A stretch of 42,073 nt of DNA from CAYFVU01 sp964346645 (GTDB taxonomy: Bacteria > Spirochaetota > Spirochaetia > DSM-16054 > Sediminispirochaetaceae): the NCBI GenBank assembly GCA_964346645.1, contig CAYFVU010000018.1, forward strand, positions 1-42,073, in the 5' to 3' direction. The notes under the pieces were generated by a model that was not told the origin of the DNA, did no database searches, and saw only the letters and a program-made list of their open reading frames with translations. This document shows, piece by piece, positions 1 to 8,150 of the stretch. Numbering within the stretch: the stretch's first letter is position 1; each line of letters opens with the position of its first letter. A program made the position numbers and the translations under genes.

Positions 1-1
1 G

Positions 2-868
2 GGAGCCGAGACGGAGCTCGACAAGAACATCATCGACGAGCTGAACGACCCGTTGGTACATGTGATCAGAAACTCGATCGACCACGGCTTCGAGTCGCCG
101 GAGGAGAGGGAGCGCCTCGGTAAACCGAGGAGGGGGAGGCTGAAGATCCACGCCGAGCACTCTGGCGGGCAGGTGGTCATTCGCATAGAGGACGACGGAG
201 GAGGCATCGATCTCGAGAAGGTAAGGGCGCAGGCTGTCTCTAAGGGACTTATTTCGGGCGAAGAGTCTCTTTCGGACCGGGACCTGGTTTCGCTGATCTT
301 CAATCCGGGCTTTTCGACTACGGAGAATGCCACGAGTGTCTCCGGTCGCGGTGTGGGAATGGATGTGGTGAAGAAACACATCGAGAAACTCAGAGGAAAG
401 GTGGACATAGAGACCGAGAAGGGGGTGGGATCCACCATCTCTCTGACGATTCCCCTGACCCTCTCGATAATCGACGGACTGCTGATCGCGCTCGGAGAGG
501 AGCGCTACGTCGTGAATTTGTCTGCCGTCGACGAGTGCTTCGAATACACGGCCGAGCTCAAGAGGAACGTGGGCAAGGACAGGTACCTCAACATCAGGGA
601 AGAGATCGTTCCCTACATCGACCTGCGCGAGCTCTTCAAGATGGAGACGGCAAACGGTGAGATTCGTGAGCTGGTGGTGGTGAGGGTGAACGAGCAGAAG
701 GTAGCCCTTATCGTCGACAAGATACTCGGTCAGCATCAGACGGTGATAAAGCCGATGAGCTCGGCCTTCAAGCAGGTAGAGGAGATCTCCGGCTCCACGA
801 TCCTCGGAGACGGAAGCATCGCCTTCATCCTGGATGTAAACAAGATGATGGAGCGGGCCTATGAATGA
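2..868 (+). CDS. cheA: Chemotaxis histidine kinase CheA, C-terminal part (cut by the window edge)
   Basis: The reading frame is open from base 2, so the 5' part of the gene lies outside the window. What remains starts inside the kinase core: the segment ELDKNIIDELNDPLVHVIRN followed by SIDHG is the CheA N box, then come the ATP-binding G1 motif (DDGGGID), an F-box-like region (NPGFSTTE) and G2 (GRGVGMDVV). The last ~140 residues form the CheW-like regulatory domain that binds CheW and receptors. CheA autophosphorylates on a His in its missing N-terminal HPt domain and passes phosphate to CheY and CheB. The 3' end overlaps cheB by 8 nt, so the two are co-transcribed and probably translationally coupled. 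The identification is firm; the full length and the upstream domains cannot be judged. Confidence 0.95.
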   Translation, partial: GAETELDKNIIDELNDPLVHVIRNSIDHGFESPEERERLGKPRRGRLKIHAEHSGGQVVIRIEDDGGGIDLEKVRAQAVSKGLISGEESLSDRDLVSLIFNPGFSTTENATSVSGRGVGMDVVKKHIEKLRGKVDIETEKGVGSTISLTIPLTLSIIDGLLIALGEERYVVNLSAVDECFEYTAELKRNVGKDRYLNIREEIVPYIDLRELFKMETANGEIRELVVVRVNEQKVALIVDKILGQHQTVIKPMSSAFKQVEEISGSTILGDGSIAFILDVNKMMERAYE

Positions 869-1970
869 GATCGGCGTAATGGTGGTAGACGACTCCGCAC
901 TCGTGCGGGAAACCCTCACGAAAATACTCAGCGAAGACAAGAGAACCCGGGTGACCTCTGCTGCTGCTAATCCCATTATCGCGATGAAGAAGCTCGAGAC
1001 GGACAAGCCCGAGGTAATAGTGCTTGACATCGAGATGCCGAAGATGGACGGCCTCACCTTTTTGCAGAAGATCATGAGCGAGAATCCGCTGCCGGTGATC
1101 ATCTGCTCTAGTAAATCGGAGTCCGGGTCGCAGAACGCGCTGCAGGCCATGGAGTACGGTGCGGTCGAGATCATCCAGAAACCGAAGATAGGAACGAAGC
1201 AGTTCTTCGAGGAGTCGAAGGTTATCATCATCGATGCGGTGATCGCCGCGAGTCAGGCGAAATTGAACAGGCGCGCAAAGCCGGCTTCCTCTTCCGGTGC
1301 CGCTGCCGCTCCTTCCGGAGGACGGGGGGCTCCGGCGGAGAAGAAGCACACGGCGGACATCATCCTGCCGCGCTCGGGTTCGCAGAGATCGATAGAAACG
1401 ACAGAGAGAGTAATAGTCGTCGGCGCCTCTACCGGCGGAACGGAGGCACTGCGGGTATTCCTCGAGATGATGCCGATGAACAGTCCCCCGATAGTCATTG
1501 TTCAGCACATGCCGGAGAAGTTTACCACCGCATTCGCGAGCAGGCTGAACACCCTGTGCGAGATAGAGGTCAAGGAGGCGGAGAACAACGACACTCTCCG
1601 TCGGGGGCGCGCCCTCATCGCTCCTGGGAACAGGCACACCCTCCTGAAGCGCAGCGGCGCCCGATACTACGTGGAGGTAAAGGAGGGGCCACTCGTCTCC
1701 AGACACCGTCCCTCGGTGGACGTGCTCTTCCGTTCCGCCTCGAGGTACGGAGGCAAAAACATCATCGGCATCATCATGACCGGAATGGGCGACGACGGGG
1801 CGAGCGGGATGGCCGAGATGAAGGAGACTGGGGCTTACACCATCGCGCAGGACGAGAAGTCGAGCGTGGTCTTCGGCATGCCGAACGAGGCGATCAAGCG
1901 GGGCGCAGTCGATGAGGTGATCTCCCTCGATGCGATTGCCGGCAGAGCCCTGGAAATCGCGAAGAAGTAA
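861..1970 (+). CDS. cheB: Chemotaxis response regulator protein-glutamate methylesterase CheB
   Basis: A 369-residue protein of normal CheB length. The N-terminal receiver domain (about residues 4-120) has the acidic pair D10-D11 and the phospho-acceptor D56 in VLDIEMPKMDG. A low-complexity Ala/Ser/Gly/Pro linker (about 140-165) joins it to the methylesterase domain, which carries the Ser-His-Asp triad: Ser in GASTGG, His in QHMPEKF and Asp in TGMGDDG. CheB removes methyl groups from (and deamidates) receptor glutamates to reset sensitivity, and is activated by CheA phosphorylation. The start ATG lies inside the end of cheA (8-nt overlap). It is the last gene of the chemotaxis cluster on this side; no convincing terminator is seen in the 72 bp that follow. 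Confidence 0.96.
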   Translation: MNEIGVMVVDDSALVRETLTKILSEDKRTRVTSAAANPIIAMKKLETDKPEVIVLDIEMPKMDGLTFLQKIMSENPLPVIICSSKSESGSQNALQAMEYGAVEIIQKPKIGTKQFFEESKVIIIDAVIAASQAKLNRRAKPASSSGAAAAPSGGRGAPAEKKHTADIILPRSGSQRSIETTERVIVVGASTGGTEALRVFLEMMPMNSPPIVIVQHMPEKFTTAFASRLNTLCEIEVKEAENNDTLRRGRALIAPGNRHTLLKRSGARYYVEVKEGPLVSRHRPSVDVLFRSASRYGGKNIIGIIMTGMGDDGASGMAEMKETGAYTIAQDEKSSVVFGMPNEAIKRGAVDEVISLDAIAGRALEIAKK

Positions 1971-2042
1971 AACGACGCTCGTCGGGAAATGCCGTTTCTC
2001 TCTGTTCCGTACCTGTTTCGTTGCCGTTCCGGTACCTTTTTC

Positions 2043-2071
2043 TTGACTCAGGGTGATGCAAAGACTACAAT
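2043..2071 (+). promoter_or_regulatory. Sigma70-type promoter of the SAM hydrolase-ECF operon
   Basis: TTGACT (2043-2048), a 17-bp spacer and TACAAT (2066-2071). The -10 box ends 8 nt before the ATG at 2080, so transcription should start at or within about 1-2 nt of the start codon. No Shine-Dalgarno sequence lies before that ATG, which fits a leaderless transcript. Confidence 0.7.
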
Positions 2072-2079
2072 TCCACTTT

Positions 2080-2997
2080 ATGGCACATGAAGAGACTATC
2101 ACAGCCGGGAAAAATCGCGATCGGAGCCTGCTCGTGTTCCAAACCGATTTCGGACGGGAGGAGGGGACGGTAGCTCAGATGTACGGAGTTGCGCTCAGAG
2201 TCGATAAGGAATTGAGTATCCACGAGATAAGCCACGAGATACCTCGATTCAACACCTGGGAGGCATCCTACCGCCTCTTCCAGACACTCGCGTCCTGGCC
2301 GGAGGGGACGGTATTCGTATCGGTGGTCGACCCCGGTGTGGGGTCGACGAGAAGATCGGTGGCGGCGCGCACGAAGAGCGGTCACTACATCATCACTCCC
2401 GACAACGGCTCGCTGACCCATGTGGCAGAGCGTTTCGGCATAGATGCGCTCAGAGAGATCGATGAGCAGATCGAGCGTGCGCCGGGGTCGGAGTACTCCC
2501 ACACCTTTCACGGGCGGGACGTCTACGGCTACAACGGAGCCCGGCTCGCCTCGGGCGATGTACGGTTCGAAGAGATCGGAAGCGAGTTGGATACGGATTC
2601 CATTGTTCGCCACCAAATTCATGAGCCGCGCATCGAAGAACACGGAGAAGGTCGCCGGCGAGATGAGGGGCGAAGAATCAATGGTATGATCGAAATCATC
2701 GACGTGCACTTCGGCAATGTATGGACAAACATACCACTCTCCCTCTTCGAAGAGGCCGGGTTCGCCCTCGGCGATACGCTCCATGTGGTCATACGTAAAA
2801 GCGAAGAGCTTATCTTCGACGAGAAGTTGCCCTTCGCGAGATCATTCTCCGCGGTTGCCCGTTCGGCACCGCTCGCCTATGCGAATGAGCTGCTCTACAT
2901 AGCACTCTCTCTGAATCAGGGAAGTTTCGCCGACACGTACGGTGTATCCTACGGTCCGGAATGGACCGTGCAATTCGATAAAGTCTCGAAGCCTTAA
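2080..2997 (+). CDS. SAM hydrolase / SAM hydroxide adenosyltransferase (DUF62 family)
   Basis: A 305-residue protein of the DUF62 family, whose members split S-adenosylmethionine with water into adenosine and methionine (relatives are the fluorinase and chlorinase). Family motifs are visible: TDFG near the N-terminus, DPGVGS and TPDNGSL in the N-terminal domain, followed by the smaller C-terminal beta-barrel. The in-frame ATG at 2053 lies inside the promoter spacer, so ATG 2080 (MAHEET...) is preferred. It is the first gene of an operon with an ECF transporter; the next gene begins 10 nt downstream and its Shine-Dalgarno overlaps this stop codon. The linkage suggests that the imported compound is connected with SAM, methionine or adenosine, but substrate is inference. 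Family assignment is good; the nucleophile (hydroxide or halide) cannot be settled by eye. Confidence 0.85.
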   Translation: MAHEETITAGKNRDRSLLVFQTDFGREEGTVAQMYGVALRVDKELSIHEISHEIPRFNTWEASYRLFQTLASWPEGTVFVSVVDPGVGSTRRSVAARTKSGHYIITPDNGSLTHVAERFGIDALREIDEQIERAPGSEYSHTFHGRDVYGYNGARLASGDVRFEEIGSELDTDSIVRHQIHEPRIEEHGEGRRRDEGRRINGMIEIIDVHFGNVWTNIPLSLFEEAGFALGDTLHVVIRKSEELIFDEKLPFARSFSAVARSAPLAYANELLYIALSLNQGSFADTYGVSYGPEWTVQFDKVSKP

Positions 2998-3007
2998 GGA
3001 GGTAGCT

Positions 3008-3562
3008 ATGAAAGGTTTTTCTGCAAAAACCGTGGTGATCATCGCCATCGGTGCGGCGCTCTATGGAATCGGCGGCTTGCCCATGTTCGGCATCCCGATC
3101 TTCGCTGAGACCACGCTCAAACCGGCAATGGCGATACTGGCCATATTTGCCGCGCTCTACGGGCCGGTAGTCGGGTTTCTCGTAGGTTTTCTCGGTCACT
3201 GGATTACCGACTTGTTTGCAGGTTGGGGAGTCTGGATGACTTGGGTGCTCGGTTCAGGTATCGTCGGTGTGGTCATAGGGCTTTTCTCGACCCTCACGAA
3301 GCGGAGAATCGAAGAGGGCGAGTTTCCCGTAAAGGATGTGGTCATATTCATCCTACTCGCACTCGCCGGAAACGTGGTCGGTTACAGCATTTCCGCATTC
3401 CTCGACTACGTGCTCTACGCCGAGCCGGCGGGAAAGGTGATCGTGCAGTCCCTGCTCGTATGGAGCACCAACACCGTGCTCATCGCCATTATCGGCACCA
3501 TAATTCTCAAGATATTCGCCAACAGAAAGCAGCAGAGCCGCGATCTTGCAGAGGAGCAGTAA
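3008..3562 (+). CDS. ECF transporter S component (UPF0397 / ECF-type riboflavin S-component family)
   Basis: A 184-residue, very hydrophobic protein with about five or six membrane segments. It has the pattern of UPF0397 proteins: a start like FSAKTVVIIAIGAALYGIGG, then the conserved core GPVVGFLVGFLGHWITDLFAG followed by WGVWMTWVLGSGIVGVVIGL. S components bind the substrate in the membrane and are energised by the shared EcfA-EcfA'-EcfT module, encoded directly downstream. Start ATG 3008 is fixed by a strong AGGAGGT 5 nt upstream. The 3' end overlaps the ATPase gene if that gene uses its TTG start. UPF0397 members have been proposed to take up various vitamins or methionine-related compounds, and the adjacent SAM hydrolase favours a methionine/SAM/adenosine link. 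The substrate is not readable from sequence. Confidence 0.82.
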   Translation: MKGFSAKTVVIIAIGAALYGIGGLPMFGIPIFAETTLKPAMAILAIFAALYGPVVGFLVGFLGHWITDLFAGWGVWMTWVLGSGIVGVVIGLFSTLTKRRIEEGEFPVKDVVIFILLALAGNVVGYSISAFLDYVLYAEPAGKVIVQSLLVWSTNTVLIAIIGTIILKIFANRKQQSRDLAEEQ

Positions 3563-5291
3563 TACAACCTGCGAGGAAGGAGTGGTCGTCTTCGACGGCT
3601 ACTCCTTCAGATACAAATCGCAGAAGTATCCGACATTGAAGAACATCGACCTCAGCGTGAGACGGGGCGAGAAGATCCTCATAATCGGGCCGAGCGGGAG
3701 CGGGAAGTCTACGATCGGGAGCTGTCTGAACGGACTCATACCCGACTCCTACGAGGGGGAGAGGGAGGGCTCTCTCAGAGTTGCAGGAAGCGATCCCGCA
3801 GAGGCCGGCGTCTCCGACATGGGGAAGATGGTCGGCACGGTGCTGCAGGACACAGACGGACAGTTTGTAGGCCTCAGCGTTGCCGAGGACATTGCCTTCG
3901 CGTTGGAGAATGAGTGCACACCGCAGCCGGAGATGAAGAGAATCGTCGAGAAGACGAGTAAGATGGTCGGCATGGAGGAGTTTTTGTCGCACTCCCCTCA
4001 CGCTATGAGCGGAGGACAGAAACAGCGTGTGTCCCTGGCAGGGATTCTGGTGGATGAGGTCGATCTCCTTCTCTTCGACGAACCCTTGGCGAATCTCGAT
4101 CCGAAAACGGGCAAACTGGCCGTCGAGCTGATAGATTCCATACACTCAGAGACCGGTAAAACGGTGGTAATCGTCGAGCACCGTCTCGAGGACGTGCTCC
4201 ACCGTTCGGTGGATCGGGTTATCATGATAGACAAGGGTGAGATACTCGTAGACATGGATGCCGACTCCCTCCTCGCCTCCGATTTGCTCTACCGAAAGGG
4301 TATACGGGAGCCTCTCTACATTACCGCCCTCAAGCTCGCCGGTTGTGAAGTACGGGCACAGGATCGCATTGCCCATATCCACAGCATCGATTTGGAACCT
4401 TATAGAGAGAAGGTACGGAAATGGTTTATCTCCCGCCCAAGGCCGGGCACGGTAGAGAGGGGAGAGTCGCTTCTGCGCATAGAGGAGCTCAGCTACTCAT
4501 ACGACGGAATTCGGAACGCCCTCGAGAGAATCTCCATCGATCTATCCGAGGGAGAGATGGTCTCGGTCCTCGGGAAGAACGGCGCGGGGAAGTCGACTCT
4601 TTCGAGCATCGTCATGGGCATTCTCAAGCCGGATATGGGCAAAATTCAGTTCAGAGGCGAGGATATAACTAACGACAACATCAGCAGCCGCAGCAGGCGC
4701 ATAGGCTACGTGATGCAGAATCCGAACCACATGATAAGCGAGTTCAACGTCTACGACGAGGTCGCCTTCGGACCGCGTAAGGCGGGCCTGAGCGAGGCCG
4801 ATACCGAGGAGAGAGTGGCGAAGGTGCTTCGCCTCTGCGATCTTTACACGATGCGAAAGTGGCCGATAAACGTGCTCAGTTACGGACAGAAGAAGAGGGT
4901 TACCGTCGCCTCCATTCTGGTAATGGAGCCGCAGCTGCTCATCCTCGACGAGCCTACGGCGGGACAGGACTACTATCACTACACCGAAATAATGGAGTTC
5001 ATTCGCAGACTGAACAAAGAGCTGAAGATCACCATACTCATTGTGACGCACGATCTCCACCTCGCCCTCGAGTACACCGACCGCTCGATCGTTCTTTCGG
5101 ACGGCAGGCTCCTCTCGGATGACAAAGTGGAACGGATATTCTCGAACGAGGATGTAATAGAGGAGGCGAATTTGAAGCTCACCAGCCTCTACGAACTGGC
5201 TCACATGGTGGGCATAGAGGAGACGGACGAGTTCATCCGGCTCTTCATCGACGAAGAGAAGGCGAGTAGGGAATGGACGATAGAAAAATAA
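3546..5291 (+). CDS. ECF transporter energy-coupling ATPase, two ATPase domains fused (EcfA-EcfA')
   Basis: A 581-residue protein with two ABC ATPase domains in one chain. Domain 1 (about 10-240): Walker A GPSGSGKST, Q-loop QDTDGQF, signature MSGGQKQR, Walker B LLLFDEP and H-loop VEH. Domain 2 (about 300-540): Walker A GKNGAGKST, Q-loop MQNPNHMI, signature LSYGQKKR (Tyr replaces the usual Gly), Walker B LLILDEP and H-loop VTHD. The FVGLSV and MISEFNV stretches after the Q-loops are typical of EcfA/CbiO proteins. It powers uptake with the S component upstream and EcfT downstream. The start is uncertain: TTG 3546 (16-nt overlap with the S gene) or GTG 3582, whose purine-rich GGAAGGA sits too close to be ideal. 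The stop overlaps ecfT by 19 nt. Confidence 0.9.
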   Translation: MQRSSNTTCEEGVVVFDGYSFRYKSQKYPTLKNIDLSVRRGEKILIIGPSGSGKSTIGSCLNGLIPDSYEGEREGSLRVAGSDPAEAGVSDMGKMVGTVLQDTDGQFVGLSVAEDIAFALENECTPQPEMKRIVEKTSKMVGMEEFLSHSPHAMSGGQKQRVSLAGILVDEVDLLLFDEPLANLDPKTGKLAVELIDSIHSETGKTVVIVEHRLEDVLHRSVDRVIMIDKGEILVDMDADSLLASDLLYRKGIREPLYITALKLAGCEVRAQDRIAHIHSIDLEPYREKVRKWFISRPRPGTVERGESLLRIEELSYSYDGIRNALERISIDLSEGEMVSVLGKNGAGKSTLSSIVMGILKPDMGKIQFRGEDITNDNISSRSRRIGYVMQNPNHMISEFNVYDEVAFGPRKAGLSEADTEERVAKVLRLCDLYTMRKWPINVLSYGQKKRVTVASILVMEPQLLILDEPTAGQDYYHYTEIMEFIRRLNKELKITILIVTHDLHLALEYTDRSIVLSDGRLLSDDKVERIFSNEDVIEEANLKLTSLYELAHMVGIEETDEFIRLFIDEEKASREWTIEK

Positions 5292-6112
5292 GCTTCGGCA
5301 TAAATTATATCGAGACGAACTCGATCATTCACCGGCTCAGCGGAGTGACCAAGTTCGTGCTCTTTATTTACTGGATCACCGTCGTGCTGACCACCTTCGA
5401 CATCCGCATAATCGCATTCATGGCCGCATTCGGACTCAGTCTACTCTGGGTTTCGAAGATCCCCTTCCGGATCTATCGCCCCTTTCTCCTATTCGTCATC
5501 TACATCCTGAGCATCAATGCGCTCTTCATGTTTCTCTTTGCCCCCCTACAGGGGGTACATTACATGGAGAGCAAGACCGTCCTCTTCGTCATAACCGAGC
5601 GTTACACCGTGACACAGGAGACTATCTTTTACCTCGTGGTTATTCTTCTCAAGTATTTCACGATATTTCCCATAGCCCTCCTCTTCGTCTTTACCACCCA
5701 TCCGACGGAGTTCGCTTCGAGTCTCAACAAGATAGGGGTTCCCTACCAGATTTCCTACTCGGTGAGCCTGACGCTGCGTTATTTGCCCGAAATAACCAAC
5801 GACTTCGTCCATATCATGCACGCACAGCAGGCCCGTGGAGTCGACATTTCCAAGAACGTGCCGCTGAAGGAGCGAGTCAAAAACGTCACGAAGGTGCTCA
5901 TTCCGCTCCTGCTGTCGAGTCTCGACAAGGCGGAGGTCATCTCCAACGCCATGAACCTCCGCGGCTTCGGGAAACACACGCGGAGGACCTGGTACAACAT
6001 CAGACCGCTCGAGACGTCGGATTACGCGGTCTTTGCGGGAATGCTCCTCTTCCTCATTCCCGTGATCTATGCGAGAATCAGTGTGGATGCCCTCTTCTGG
6101 TATCCATGGTAA
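5273..6112 (+). CDS. ecfT: ECF transporter transmembrane T component (EcfT / CbiQ family)
   Basis: A 279-residue membrane protein with about five or six hydrophobic segments and the two cytoplasmic coupling-helix signatures of EcfT: AQQARGVD (about residue 183) and NAMNLRGFG (about 224), each holding the Ala-Arg-Gly or Arg-Gly element that docks into the ATPases. Starts at ATG 5273 inside the ATPase gene (19-nt overlap) and overlaps the GNAT-kinase gene if that gene starts at 6106. With the S component and fused ATPase it makes a complete dedicated (group I-like) ECF transporter. The family call is secure. Confidence 0.92.
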   Translation: MDDRKISFGINYIETNSIIHRLSGVTKFVLFIYWITVVLTTFDIRIIAFMAAFGLSLLWVSKIPFRIYRPFLLFVIYILSINALFMFLFAPLQGVHYMESKTVLFVITERYTVTQETIFYLVVILLKYFTIFPIALLFVFTTHPTEFASSLNKIGVPYQISYSVSLTLRYLPEITNDFVHIMHAQQARGVDISKNVPLKERVKNVTKVLIPLLLSSLDKAEVISNAMNLRGFGKHTRRTWYNIRPLETSDYAVFAGMLLFLIPVIYARISVDALFWYPW

Positions 6113-8097
6113 GGCCTATGGAAGACAAATCGACGAACGCGATCTACCCCCTCACTCCGGAGCTGGAGGAGAGGATACAGAAGAATCCTCTCCTCCACAT
6201 CGACACCTTCATCATCCCCTCGCCCTACGTAAAGGACAGTGAAGCGGTAAAGGACTACGAACACAGCTATGTCTGGATAGAGGAGGGAGAGATCCTCGGA
6301 TACCTCCTCGTCTATGCTGATAGACAAAAACAGAGCTTCAACATTTACAAGCTCGTTACCAGTCCATTCGGCAGGGGGAGGGGAATCGGCACCCTCTTTA
6401 TCGAGCACCTGGCGCACCGGGTAAACGCCGATGCGACGGTCTACCTCTACCTCTGGGAGAAGCAGACCGACACCCTCGAGTTCTTCCAGAACAAGGGCTT
6501 CGAGCTCGGTGATACGACGGTATACCGCAACCTCATCTACTATCACCTCTACGCAAAGGCGAAGGATATCGTCACCGGTGCCGCCGCGCAAGGCAGGGGA
6601 CGTGTGCTACTGAACGAGGAGATCGGAAAGACACGGCACGATGCGAGAAAGACCATCCGGCTCCTCTCGCACATGGTGGACATGCTCTCTGTAGAGAACT
6701 GCGGGAAGATCATCGAGGACATCAACCGGGAGACGACGACTCTGGTCAACACCCTGAACGCATTCCGGGACAACATGAGCAGCATCCACGAGGTAAACAT
6801 CAAGGATCTCATCGTGGAGAGGATCATCCCCTACATCGAGGCATCCTCGGTACCCTGCACCTTCCGCCTGAGCCTCGACACCGATTCGCCGGTGGTCCTC
6901 GGCTACTACGTCAATTTCGGCAGGGCCCTGGTGAACATGATCTCCAATTCGCTCGAGGCGATCTCGGAGGCAGGGCACAAGGGGCTGATTACCATAGAGA
7001 TACAGGACAACCCGGAGAGAGAGAACGAGGTGGTGATGGTCATCGGCGACAACGGCCTCGGCATCTCCGAAGATATGCTGAAGACCGACGAGCACGGCTA
7101 CCCGGCCTTCGTCGGCAACACCACCAAAGACCGTAAAGAGGGAGAGGGGCTCGGCACGATACAGATCTACTCTACCTTCGGGCCGGACAACGTAACCGTG
7201 GACAGCACGGTGGGCGAGGGGACCATCTGGACCGTACGCTTCAGAAAGCCGATTAAAGGCCAAGACAAGTGGTATGCCCGCCTCGAGCGGCGCTACAACG
7301 AGCTCAGACGCCTCTACGAGATCTACACCATCGGTCCCGAGACGAGCAGGACGGAGGTGATTGCCTTCATATGGCAGCTCCGGAAGATGGAGATCTTTCT
7401 CTTCGACCTGATACTTCAGTTCGGCAAGTACCACAACATCCGCTCTATCTTCAGAACGGTGCTCTCCTTCCTCATGCACAGGATCGGCGAGAGGAAGCTG
7501 CGAGAGGAGCTTGAGGGTTTCCGCTGCGACAACGAGCAGCTGAAAGAGTGGTTCCTCGACATGAGCACGGAAATCGCCAAGCGGCTCGATCACCTCCACG
7601 AGAGCGTGGATGTCGACGAGTACCGCGGGGCCATGTTCAAGAGCTACGGGCAGGCAATCGAGAATGTGATGATCTTTACCCTAGACCCGGGTACGGGACA
7701 TTTCCTCGCCACCGACCGCAAGCTCGCCGAGCACCTCGATTTCGTCCCCTATCTCGGTAAGGACAAGGAGACCCTCATCCGCGGCGAATTCGTCGGGGAC
7801 ATGAACAATCACAATCAGCCGATCTTCTTCGGCGTCTGGAGCATCGTATCAGACGAAGATCTGATGAAGAAACTGCGACTCATGCGCAAGGGTGCCCGCA
7901 CTCTGATGGATGTCGGCATCCACGAGGACAAGAAGCTCTCCTTCTATCAGACCACCTACATCCGTCACTCGGCGGACATAGACAGCGACCAGACGACCAC
8001 ATTCGGCGATTTCGCCGAGTGCAGCGACGATCAGCTTCGCTCCTTCATCAGAGAGGCGGACGACGAGATGCTCGACTACATGGTCTACCAGGACTAG
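6106..8097 (+). CDS. GNAT acetyltransferase-like domain fused to a histidine kinase, with an unassigned C-terminal domain
   Basis: A 663-residue protein of unusual build. Residues ~1-150 look like a GNAT N-acetyltransferase: the acetyl-CoA loop appears as FGRGRGIGTLFIEHL near residue 88, followed by WEKQTDTLEFFQNKGFE, the usual last strand-helix. Residues ~175-380 resemble a histidine kinase core: possible phospho-acceptor H178 in TRHDARKTIR, N box NMISNSLEAI (~277), G1 GDNGLGIS (~315) and G2 GEGLGTIQI (~346). Residues ~385-663 match nothing I recognise; they are charged and soluble-looking. No membrane segment and no receiver domain is seen. The start overlaps ecfT if ATG 6106 is used, otherwise ATG 6118, so it is the last gene of the SAM hydrolase-ECF operon. 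A role sensing an acyl-CoA or the transported metabolite is inference. Confidence 0.75.
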   Translation: MVRPMEDKSTNAIYPLTPELEERIQKNPLLHIDTFIIPSPYVKDSEAVKDYEHSYVWIEEGEILGYLLVYADRQKQSFNIYKLVTSPFGRGRGIGTLFIEHLAHRVNADATVYLYLWEKQTDTLEFFQNKGFELGDTTVYRNLIYYHLYAKAKDIVTGAAAQGRGRVLLNEEIGKTRHDARKTIRLLSHMVDMLSVENCGKIIEDINRETTTLVNTLNAFRDNMSSIHEVNIKDLIVERIIPYIEASSVPCTFRLSLDTDSPVVLGYYVNFGRALVNMISNSLEAISEAGHKGLITIEIQDNPERENEVVMVIGDNGLGISEDMLKTDEHGYPAFVGNTTKDRKEGEGLGTIQIYSTFGPDNVTVDSTVGEGTIWTVRFRKPIKGQDKWYARLERRYNELRRLYEIYTIGPETSRTEVIAFIWQLRKMEIFLFDLILQFGKYHNIRSIFRTVLSFLMHRIGERKLREELEGFRCDNEQLKEWFLDMSTEIAKRLDHLHESVDVDEYRGAMFKSYGQAIENVMIFTLDPGTGHFLATDRKLAEHLDFVPYLGKDKETLIRGEFVGDMNNHNQPIFFGVWSIVSDEDLMKKLRLMRKGARTLMDVGIHEDKKLSFYQTTYIRHSADIDSDQTTTFGDFAECSDDQLRSFIREADDEMLDYMVYQD

Positions 8098-8150
8098 TCC
8101 GCACGGCACGCTCCCTATCCAATATCCCCGCATTCGTGGTAGAGTGCGGT

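Noticed and set aside
1971..2042. Terminator after cheB (CGACG/CGTCG and GTACC/GGTAC arms near a T-run)
   Set aside because: The stems are 5 bp at most and loop sizes are unsuitable; not convincing.
825..2102. Long minus-strand ORF (425 codons) opposite cheB
   Set aside because: It is antisense to a complete CheB with all motifs, its protein is Arg/His/Leu-rich without any recognisable domain, and long shadow frames are expected at this base composition.
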